Below the pieces are notes generated by a model that was given only the letters and a program-made list of their open reading frames with translations, ran no database searches and was not told the DNA's origin. Made by a program: the position numbers and the translations under genes. Below are positions 12,001 through 18,566 of a stretch of DNA of 64,000 bases, piece by piece. The DNA is from Akebia trifoliata. Lineage: Eukaryota; Streptophyta; Magnoliopsida; Ranunculales; Lardizabalaceae. Where the stretch lies: the NCBI GenBank assembly GCA_017979445.1, contig CM030706.1, positions 33,720,251 to 33,784,250 on the forward strand, read 5' to 3'. Numbering within the stretch: the first letter of the stretch is position 1; every line of letters starts with the position of its first letter.

Positions 12001-13589
12001 TCTATTTCCATTCCCTTCAGTGCGAAAGAAGCTCTCTCCAATCCCAAGTGGAAATAAGCCATGGACGAGGAAATGAGAGCCTTAGACAAAAACAATATTT
12101 GAGAGTTAGAGCAATTACCATAGGGGAAACAATCTATTGGGTGCAAATGGGTCTTCAAAGTGAAGTATAAGTCAGATGCTTCGTTTGATAGGTACAAGAC
12201 CAGGTTGATTGCCAAAGGTTATGCACAAACATATGGTATAGATTATCAGGAAACCTATGCTCCAATTGCAAAAATGAATTTCAATCATGTTCTGCTATCT
12301 TTGGTTGCAAAGTTCTCTTGGAAGTTTCACCATCTAGATGTGAAGAATGCATTCTTGCATGGTGAGTAGCAAGAAGAAGTATACATGGATGTCCCTCTGG
12401 GAGTCAGATTTTCTAATGCTGATGGAAAAGTGTGTCAGTTAAAGAAGTCATTATACGGTCTCAAGTAGTCACCGCGAACATGGTTTGAGAGATTCAAATT
12501 TGTTATGGAGGATGTGGGATACAAACAATGTCGGGTTGATCATACATTATTTGTGAAGCAGAATGGCAACAAGACTACAGTTCTTATAGTCTACGTCGAT
12601 GATATTGTTATTATAGAAAACTATCCCCCATAGATACAGAATTTGAAAAATCTTCTTGGAGAATGATTTGAAGTTAAGGATCTTGGACCCCTCGAATATT
12701 TTTTGGGTATTGAGGTGGCTAGCTCCAAGACAAGCATTATTATTTCCCAACGGAAGTTTGTGTTGGATCTACTTCAGGAAGAAGAAAAGCTTGGAGTTAA
12801 AACCAATTGACACTCCCATTGAGTCAAATTATCGATTGGAAAAAAGTGATGGCGAAGTTTTTGAGGATATCACTCGTTACCAACATCTAGTTGGAAAATT
12901 GATATACTTATCTCTTACAAGACCAGATATTGCCTAGGCAATGAGTGCTGTCAGTCAATTCATGCATACGCCTCGTACGACTCATCTTGACGTTGCTTTA
13001 CGTATTCTTCAATACGTGAAAGGATACCCTGGAAATGGATTATTATTCCGGTCGCATGGCCATATGTGTATACATTCAATGTTTCGGGAATGTATAAGTC
13101 TGAGGCAATTTTTTTTTCTTGACTGAAACATTACCTCGAGACGAGACTTTAGACCTTGTGCAAACTCGCATACATACATATACACATACATATAAGAATC
13201 AACAGAATCAGAAATCACAAGTTCTGTAATACTTCACAAAGGATAACTAATCTAAAGCTATTATATGTAGCATTATATATGTGTACATATATACAAAACA
13301 ACATAGTTACATACACACTTACATGAACACATAGACATAAGGTTACATCTATGTGTACATACATACATAGATGACGAATACATCTGATAAGAGGCAGAAT
13401 CGAGATCATATATCCAATATATACTAAGTAATGAAATGGATCGAACCAATATAAGACGAAAGTGATTGAAGAGATGAACCTTTCGCGATCTAAAGAAGCA
13501 GAGGGAGGCGGCCTGTGCGGAGATGCATGGCCATGGAGTCCAGAAGGAGAGTATTGGAAATAACTTCCAGGAGGGATTCTATCGCCCAT
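1..13589 (-). CDS. KH-domain (STAR/QKI-like) RNA-binding protein, 5' half, three exons visible
   Basis: Predicted RNA-binding protein of the plant Quaking-like KH group, expected to act on pre-mRNA or mRNA. Minus-strand exons: exon 1 13589-13480 (ATG at 13589; [17 protein letters not shown]...SLDRE+2 nt), exon 2 931-846 ([15 protein letters not shown] ... CSRLINQ), exon 3 119 to beyond 1 ([14 protein letters not shown] ... PNGGPMDL). Junctions are AAAG|GTTCAT, TTGGCAG|GTATTT, CAAG|GTTGGT and TTGCAG|AAATTG, and the codons rejoin in frame (R-Y across intron 1, Q-E across intron 2). The joined N-terminus has the order known for the Arabidopsis At1g09660 type: an MGxRIPP start, a [15 protein letters not shown] block, an RLxNxEI block, then a linker ahead of the KH domain. 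The KH domain itself lies beyond the window. Intron 1 (932-13479) is about 12.5 kb and filled by nested LTR elements. The start and frame are secure; expression of this copy cannot be judged from sequence. Confidence 0.9.
120..845 (-). other. Intron 2 of the KH-domain gene
   Basis: Between a GT donor at 845-844 and a CAG acceptor ending at 120 on the minus strand. Positions ~290-480 carry a degenerate array of words such as CATTCC and ACATTTC, repeated in both orientations; a similar stretch occurs near 61140-61545 in the DDT gene. Open frames here on either strand show no recognisable family. Confidence 0.75.
1150..1326 (+). repeat. Part of 5' LTR of element B
   Basis: AT-rich sequence with a TATA-like GATATAAATA near 1220, a CT-rich tract at 1270-1303 and a terminal TCTACA abutting the primer-binding site. 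The left limit is unknown because no 3' LTR survives for comparison. Confidence 0.55.
1328..1820 (+). repeat. Tandem duplication of the element B leader, including the primer-binding site
   Basis: Two units begin with GGTATCAGAGCAC at 1328 and 1590 (period 262). Both contain the same series of short blocks (GGGCTGCCACCCAACC, CATCCATTTTCCAGACAGCA, CACATGGATCTCCAG). Unit 2 lacks an internal piece of roughly 30 bp. A third partial copy of the block GCCACCCAGTTTTCAGCC lies past element C at ~9295. A 99-residue open frame crosses unit 1 but is only repeated leader sequence and resembles no protein family. Confidence 0.85.
1821..2620 (-). repeat. 3' LTR of element C
   Basis: About 800 bp, matching 8500-9277 along its length with scattered substitutions and small indels. 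Shared landmarks include ATTGGGTAAACCCAAAAG and GGTAGGATATGGTAATTT-like blocks and the GATGTCCCCATCA-type terminal block. It is AT-rich, with a run of AAGAATCAAG-type words in the middle. Confidence 0.75.
2621..3374 (-). pseudogene. Broken internal coding remnant of element C
   Basis: Minus-strand reading gives open segments separated by stops: one running down from 3374 (starting [17 protein letters not shown] and containing [18 protein letters not shown]), one around 3000-3100 ([11 protein letters not shown]), and one at 2909-2718 (with [17 protein letters not shown]), leading to [11 protein letters not shown] near the 3' LTR. I do not recognise the family. It could be a decayed pol tail, an extra retroelement ORF or a captured host fragment. 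Element A is inserted at 3374/8459. Confidence 0.4.
3375..3624 (+). repeat. 5' LTR of element A
   Basis: TGTAGGAG...TTTCTACA, 250 bp. Contains a CTATAAATACC TATA-type promoter block near 3555 and AATAAA near 3605. Short AT-rich direct repeats built on GATTATTCT occur in U3. Confidence 0.93.
3663..4644 (+). pseudogene. gag remnant of element A
   Basis: Starts with ATG at 3663 ([13 protein letters not shown]...) and is broken by TAA at 3726. It continues in the same frame through [15 protein letters not shown] (the conserved LNGxNYxxW start of copia gag) to TGA at 4005, shifts frame near 3990, meets two further TAG codons before 4123, then stays open from 4123 to TAG at 4642. A zinc knuckle follows: [17 protein letters not shown] keeps C-x2-C-x4-H but has Y where the last Cys is expected. 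It encoded the nucleocapsid precursor and is now non-functional. Confidence 0.85.
4672..6311 (+). pseudogene. protease-integrase remnant of element A
   Basis: The segment opens at [14 protein letters not shown] (4675). The protease site reads W-I-I-N-S, then a single-base loss near 4810 shifts the frame before A-T-D-H-M, so the catalytic DSGA motif has N for D and is split. From 4824 the frame is open to 5936 and contains a GAG-pre-integrase zinc region (WHLRLCYPS ... [11 protein letters not shown]) and an integrase core with the expected acidic residues ([22 protein letters not shown]). A TAA at 5934 interrupts; homology resumes in the same frame with [17 protein letters not shown] and [11 protein letters not shown] to about 6311. 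Confidence 0.88.
6348..8124 (+). pseudogene. reverse transcriptase-RNase H remnant of element A
   Basis: Copia RT (RVT_2 type). The open segment 6348-6989 contains [38 protein letters not shown] and [19 protein letters not shown]; a TAG at 6987 stops it. 6993-7451 continues with [24 protein letters not shown] and the catalytic YVDD box ([10 protein letters not shown]). TGA and frame changes follow at 7449-7680. RNase H resumes at 7762-8124 ([42 protein letters not shown]), with K replacing the catalytic E of the usual SxEAE(Y/F) block. Confidence 0.9.
8209..8458 (+). repeat. 3' LTR of element A
   Basis: TGTAAGAG...TTTCTACA, 250 bp, colinear with 3375-3624. Followed by ACTAT, the partner of ACCAT before the 5' LTR. 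Confidence 0.93.
8500..9277 (-). repeat. 5' LTR of element C
   Basis: About 778 bp, colinear with 1821-2620. Its similarity to the other copy stops at TGCATTA (9274-9280), after which element B leader sequence (GCCACCCAGTTTTCAGCC) appears. The intervening 8459-8499 is the remaining internal piece of C with the primer-binding site. Confidence 0.75.
9300..10540 (+). pseudogene. leader and gag remnant of element B
   Basis: After leader repeats (9291-9400), a decayed gag starts near 9690 ([17 protein letters not shown], matching the xLNGxNYxxW copia gag start) with in-frame stops. 10047-10238 holds the longest open piece ([23 protein letters not shown]). A zinc knuckle near 10450 reads [15 protein letters not shown] and has lost its first Cys. 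This part of B is much more decayed than element A. Confidence 0.7.
10750..13066 (+). pseudogene. pol remnant of element B (protease, integrase, RT, partial RNase H)
   Basis: Protease-like [12 protein letters not shown] at ~10757 has lost the DSGA motif. Integrase remains occupy 11029-11483 ([46 protein letters not shown]). RT at 12050-12770 has [52 protein letters not shown] and the YVDD box (VYVDDIVII), with at least five stop codons. The RNase H linker ([32 protein letters not shown]) runs to [10 protein letters not shown] and then ends, so RNase H is cut short. Confidence 0.88.
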
Positions 13590-13760
13590 CACTGTCGGTG
13601 TAGACTCCTTTCCTGGGTACGCAGATAAAACCTACTCAACTCTCTCTCTCTGAACGAAACAGAGATAAGAGGAGCAGCAGAAGTCTCCCGTCAATTGGGC
13701 ATATTTTTATGTGAAGATCAATAGAAGAATCTAGTATATTATATACAATTAATTAATTAA
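13590..13760 (-). promoter_or_regulatory. 5' UTR and probable core promoter of the KH gene
   Basis: On the minus strand upstream of the ATG at 13589: a CT/GA-rich leader (13635-13670), then an AT-rich TATATAATATAC block near 13735-13750 that could serve as a TATA box. Inferred from position and composition only. Confidence 0.4.
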
Positions 13761-15157
13761 TTAATACCAAATAAATTAAAAATAAAAATAAAAATCAGTG
13801 AAATGTGGAAAATTCGGCCAGGCGAGATGGGACCCACACCAGACTTTTGCTGGGTTGGCAAGCTCGACCGACTCCTCTCTCTCTCTCTTGGGAAAAGAGA
13901 GAGAAAGATGAGAACATGGCTTTGCTGTATTAACAGAACAGCAAATCATTGAATTGCCCTTGTTGTCGAATCATAAATGTAAATAATACTCTCTATTGAC
14001 GTGGAATGTGCACAGAATCATAGATACTTTCCTTATGGGTCTCAAGAAAAAAGTATATGATTGAGGGTATGTTTTAGTGTCTTTTCTTTTAGTCAAATTA
14101 GGACTACTCTATTTACATTGAATTGTATTAATGAATATTTAGTTATTTTCCAAAATAACTCACGAATGGCACATAGAATTTTCGAATAATACAAGAAATA
14201 GAGTCTTAGCAAGTTGGCACGTTCGAATTTTTGAAGAGACTTCTATCGCCCATCACTGTCGTCTATCGAAGTAGACTTTAACAAATTTGGCAAGTTGGCA
14301 CATTCATGCTTGATCTTATATCATTTTTTTTTATCGTTGGTTAATTTTATTGGATTCAAGTTTTTATGTTCTTATGAATTTGTTTTACTTTTTTTTTTTT
14401 TTTTTACATTTACATATTTGGAGGAGGGTTCAAATTTTCTTAACTAATTAGAAAATAATAAATCCTTCTTTTTTTCATTCATTTGATCATAACAAAATTC
14501 TTGGAGGTGTTCTTTTTATTCTTTATTAAAGGTTTTGTAAAACATTATTTTATTTTAAAATCGTTAGAATTTGGTTGTGCCTACGAGCCCGATCATTCTC
14601 TTTGGGGTTGAGGGGGTAAAAGAGAAAATATAATAAAATTAAAAGGATATTATCAAAAAAAAAATGTAGACTAATAAATGTAATAAAATTAGAGGGGTAT
14701 TACTGAAAATAAGGGATTAGAAAAAAGAAAATAAAATTGAAAGGGTATTATACAAATTGGGTAGAAGAGAAAAAAGCAACAAAGTTGAACATGTACGTAT
14801 TCTTGAAAAAGGAGAAGAGAGAAGAGATAGTAAACTTGAAATTGTTACTCAAGATAAGTGCTAAATTCACAATATTGAGGTCAAACAACCATTGTATTTT
14901 GTTATTTAGATCTATTGAATTGAAGTTTTGTCTTAAAAGTTATTTATTTATTTTAGTTATTATTGGCCCTTCTTCTTTAATTTTAATGACATTTATTTCA
15001 AATTTATAAAATTTACAAGAACCATACTCAGAGAAATCGTTACTTAATTCTTGAAAATTTCAAGAGGGAGCCTTTAGTTTGTCTTACGAGAAATTGGAAC
15101 ATGTGAAGTAGAAGCTTTAAGGTTTTTAGACAAAAAATATATATATATATATATATA
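13761..15157. other. Intergenic, AT-rich; no gene seen
   Basis: Contains a half-copy of the hairpin family seen at 45430 and 56525 (near 13998-14055, GTGCACAGAATCATAGATAC), and a 21-bp exact copy (14241-14261) of the sequence around the KH start codon. A 90-residue open frame at 14737-15009 has no family features and lies in low-complexity sequence. Confidence 0.6.
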
Positions 15158-15533
15158 GGGTAGCGTTCAAGGGCAAACTTTTTAGCAAACTTTTTGGCAA
15201 AACATTTTTCAAAACATGGGTTAGAGGTTTTGGAATGGGCTGATTTTTGGTGAGGATGATCTTTACGATGAGTAGATCATCCGCACCAAAAATCAGCTCA
15301 TTCCAAAACTTCTAACCCATGTTTACCAGTTGAAAAATCGTGGACCGTCCATTTTTTGTAAACTGTTTTTGATGGGGTTAGAAGTTTTGGAATGGGCTGA
15401 TTTTTGGTGATGACGATCTCCTCACCATAGAGATCATCCTCACCAAAAATCAGCCCATTCCAAAACCTCTAACTCATGTTTTGAAAAATGTTTTGCCAAA
15501 AAGTTTGCTAAAAAGTTGGCCATTGAACGCCCC

Positions 15534-15535
<2 letters not shown>
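15158..15535. mobile_element. Double-hairpin MITE in a TA repeat
   Basis: Outer arms match as inverted repeats (GCGTTCAAGGGCAAACTTTT at the left; its counterpart at 15502-15530). Inside lie two successive hairpins, each built from GGTTAGAxGTTTTGGAATGG followed by GCTGATTTTTGGTGA and their complements (15205-15325 and 15375-15480). It is flanked on both sides by (TA)n. Related copies are at 36360, 40600 and 60509. Confidence 0.8.

Positions 15536-15583
<48 letters not shown>
15536..15583. repeat. (TA)n microsatellite
   Basis: About 24 uninterrupted TA units directly after the hairpin element; a shorter TA run precedes it at 15139-15157. Confidence 0.95.
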
Positions 15584-15585
<2 letters not shown>

Positions 15586-16432
15586 CAATTGAATCATCAT
15601 GATTCACAATAATTTATTCATCTTTGTAATTTTCAAAGTAGATTTGTCAATTATATTTCACAATGTTCATTTTTCTAATAATTTAACTTCATCTCATATT
15701 CCAAATTTTAGAAAATTATATATCATTTCAAAATTTTATTTGAAATAATGTTGTTATTCTTCGAGGGCTTGTAGTGAATTTTATATTATATATGCATTAA
15801 GATTTTCATTCATAACATAAGTTTGGATTGCCTTCGACATAATGGTTAAGTTAACGACTTTGGGGATGGCCCATATTGTGAAGTGCATTGTATAAGAAAC
15901 CTATAAATAAATTATGTTTGTGCCTCGGGTTGGAATAAATTTCCACAACTCGTCCCCACCTACAGATCAATTGACATTTTTCACAAATTTTACAAACAGA
16001 GGCCCTCAACCAGCTCAAGTGGATGGTGTGTAAATTTTTTATGCTAGCGATCTCTAATAAGCCTACTCTTGGAAATTGAACAAATTATTATAATCTTATA
16101 CGTAGGTAATTATGTTAATTTTCTTTACATCATTTATTAAATTGTTATTAACTATTGAAAATGATTATGGTTTTTTACTCGATATCGTTTTTCTAACATT
16201 TTTATAAAATAACCTTTAAAGTGCTTGATAAGTCTGGCATTGGGGTAAATCTCATTTTAATGCAATAGTTTCCGTGTCTTCTTGGGTCATTATATGGTGT
16301 TTATGGCTTCAAACAAATGTTGTAAGTTTTGAAGATGAGAAGCTTGGGATTGTTGAAGTTATCCCAAAAGATTAAACATTGGTTGATCGAGTTGGTGTGA
16401 GTTCTAACCTACAAGAAACAGAATGTTGTAGA
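15584..16432. other. Intergenic, no gene seen
   Basis: AT-rich sequence. 15830-15960 contains a tRNA-like phrase (ATAATGGTTAAGTTAACGAC) that may be an old SINE head, but no clear box B or tail is visible. Confidence 0.5.
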
Positions 16433-16670
16433 TAGGAGCGGAGCCAAGATTTTCTTTTAGTGGGAGCAAACTTATAATTAATTGGAGGAGGAGGAGGGGG
16501 CAAAAATTGAAAGAAGATGAGGGAGTGCAGACAACAGGGAAGCAGGGCATTTCAGTAGTTCAAAATGTAGGTTATCTCAAATTTAAGCATAAATTCAAGG
16601 GTATCTAAAATGTCCAAAAAAGTTGAGTGGGGCAATTGCCCCCAATGTCTCCTTACTAGCTCCACCCCTC
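16433..16670. mobile_element. hAT-type MITE with 8-bp target duplication
   Basis: Ends TAGGAGCGGAGCC ... AGCTCCACCCCTC are inverted repeats. It is flanked by GTTGTAGA at 16425-16432 and 16671-16678. It shares termini and the internal GGGGCAATTGCCCCC-type block with copies at 44740 and, more loosely, 26156 and 57600. Confidence 0.8.
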
Positions 16671-16740
16671 GTTGTAGATGAAAATCTGAGGTTGGCAATC
16701 ACATGATCTAACCCCCCCCCAATCTAGGTAGAATTGTTTA

Positions 16741-16850
16741 GAGAGATTTTGATGGTGGCGAGCATGTCCATAGATACGTTTTCTCCGACATCTATATATA
16801 TGTCTGCGCCACCACGTCAAGGTGTCCTCGCTGAGGTCACTCCTGCACAA
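16741..16850. mobile_element. Fragment of a hairpin MITE (family also at 24439)
   Basis: The inner palindrome (GGTGGCGAGCATGTCCATAG ... GTCTGCGCCACCACGTCAAG) and the right end GCTGAGGTCACTCCTGCA match the element at 24439-24605. The left outer arm is missing. Confidence 0.6.
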
Positions 16851-17159
16851 CTCTTTAGAAAAATTAAAAAAAAAAATTTATTGGACCACAAATAAATTTT
16901 ATTTATTAAAATATTTGGAAACTTGAAAATATAAATAAAATTTCCAACTAGGGTGTACACTAATATCGCCAATTTTACAGGGGTAACAAAAAGTTTTGGC
17001 AAGGGAGGTATGCACTAATATCGTCAATTTCACAGGAGATAATGCTAAAATTCTGCAACAACAACGATGGCGAAGATCGTGACGTGGCAACAACACTAGC
17101 GCAAAGAAACCCAGTTCGTCTAGTCTTCTACCTAAGACGAACTCCTAAGAAACCACGTA

Positions 17160-17289
17160 TATCCTTCTCTCCTTTCTTGCTATATATATACATCTCTGTA
17201 CCCTTCAGTCTCATTCTCTCTCTCGTGATCTCAAGGATTGCGTTATCTCTGATTCCTTCTTTGTCTCTGTGTGTGTGTGATCCCAAGAA
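17160..17289 (+). promoter_or_regulatory. Core promoter and 5' UTR exon of the AIG1 gene
   Basis: TATA box TATATATATA at 17181-17190, a CT-rich leader at 17205-17275 and a consensus GTAAGT donor at 17290. The untranslated exon therefore ends at 17289. The next exon begins at 18546 after a TTTTTGCAG acceptor. Confidence 0.65.
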
Positions 17290-17899
17290 GTAAGTTATCT
17301 CTGAATCTTCGTTGGTTAGTTTTGGTAGATTTGCTTATTATTTAGTGGAATCTCTATGCATAATTGTTAAATTACTGTTTTTTCTCTTATTTTCATCTGA
17401 TTTTGTTGATTGTCTATCGTTTTTCACTTCTATATAGTGCAATCTCGCTACTCTTAATCCATTATTTTTCTGTGGGAGTTGCAACTTTGCCCAATTACGG
17501 TGTTTTGGGGGTTTTAGAGTTGTAACTCTTAAGGATTTCATAACCCAAATAGCGAAAGTGGTGTTGAATCATGGGGCAACTCTGTCTTCCAAACAGACCC
17601 TTAGTTTTTGTTTTTGTTTTTGTTTTTTTAACCCATCTTTTCTAGTTAGATTTTTTTTTTTTCCTTACCATGTTGGAGATATTCCAAAAATTGAAAAGTT
17701 TGAATCGATTGACCTTGCGATTGCTACTCTTACTATTGATGTGCAATCTTCATCACTACTAAGAATAGGGGACGGTGGGATGTTGCCTAGGGTTACATTC
17801 ACAGTAATACTGGGTAGAGTTGAGACCATAGAGTTTACACCACTCAATTAATGGGTTCACCTAAGTGTTAGAGTTGAAAAATTCGAATGATTGAATCTA

Positions 17900-18085
17900 A
17901 CTATCCGATATTTTATTTTTTTATTTTATTTGTTTATTTATTTTTGGGGGGTGGGGTGGTGGGGGGGTTTAACGTGTGATGTGCAATAGGGTAAGTCAAG
18001 AGGGAGGCCACCCAATTTCGAACACATGACTTGAGGGAGCAAAACTATGTCACTAGGTTTCACCACTGAGCCAACCCCTTTGTGG
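17900..18085 (-). mobile_element. SINE-like element (tRNA-type head), minus strand
   Basis: In AIG1 intron 1. Read on the minus strand it begins with GGGGTTGGCTCAGTGGTGAA (box A-like TGGCTCAGTGG), has TGTGTTCGAAATTGGG (box B-like) about 50 bases later and ends in an A-rich tail (17905-17945 on the plus strand is T-rich). The two boxes and tail fit a tRNA-derived plant SINE. Confidence 0.55.
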
Positions 18086-18566
18086 GTTTTCGAAGTTGTT
18101 GTTCATATCTACTCTTTTTTTTTCAATTTGGGACTAATTGATCTATTTTAGGGCATTTGTTGGATGATGATGATCATCAAGGAATCTAGAGATTTATAAC
18201 CAGCATGCTTTATATTCATGTATCATATTTAGATATCATTATTTTAGTCCATGCCATTGCCCCAAAAATAAATGACATTATATGAATTACAATAGCTTCT
18301 TTTAAATTATGACAAACTACTCACTTAGTACCATATGAAATCTTTTTGGAAAATGATAAAAATATCATTCCATAGATTACTTCTTGAATTGATATTTGAT
18401 CCCATGTTTGTATTCTCTTATAACAAAATCCCTTAATTTCTATTTGGAAGTTTATGAGTCTACTATTCTTTAAGAGGACTCTAATATCGAGTATTTTATT
18501 CTTTTGTTATCAGTTTTCCCCTTTAAAATGAAACTCTTTTTGCAGGTAAATTGATTACTTTTTACA

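Larger units (their letters stand above)
1150..13066 (+). mobile_element. Element B: old degraded Ty1/copia retrotransposon, 3' truncated, split by element C
   Basis: Antisense to the host KH gene, inside its intron 1. The 5' LTR ends TCTACA at 1326, followed directly by a TGGTATCAGAGC primer-binding site (1327-1338) matching initiator tRNA-Met. A repetitive leader runs to 1820, is interrupted by element C (1821-9277), and resumes near 9278. Gag, protease, integrase and reverse transcriptase remnants follow in copia order (integrase before RT) to about 13066, where homology stops in the RNase H region after GLLFRSHGH. No polypurine tract or 3' LTR is seen, so the 3' end is deleted. Many stops and frame changes show it is dead. 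The left LTR edge could not be placed; 1150 is approximate. Confidence 0.85.

Noticed and set aside
13215..13480. Extension of KH exon 1 as a single 125-residue protein
   Set aside because: Family similarity ends exactly at DRER with a GT donor, and the rest is intron sequence rich in TACATA-type words.
14737..15009. Possible small gene (90 aa)
   Set aside because: Lys/Leu/Ile-rich low-complexity translation of AT-rich DNA with no promoter, splice context or family resemblance.
15158..15535. CRISPR-like or satellite array
   Set aside because: The repeated units are inverted, not direct with spacers, and the setting is a plant nuclear genome; a MITE explains the pattern.
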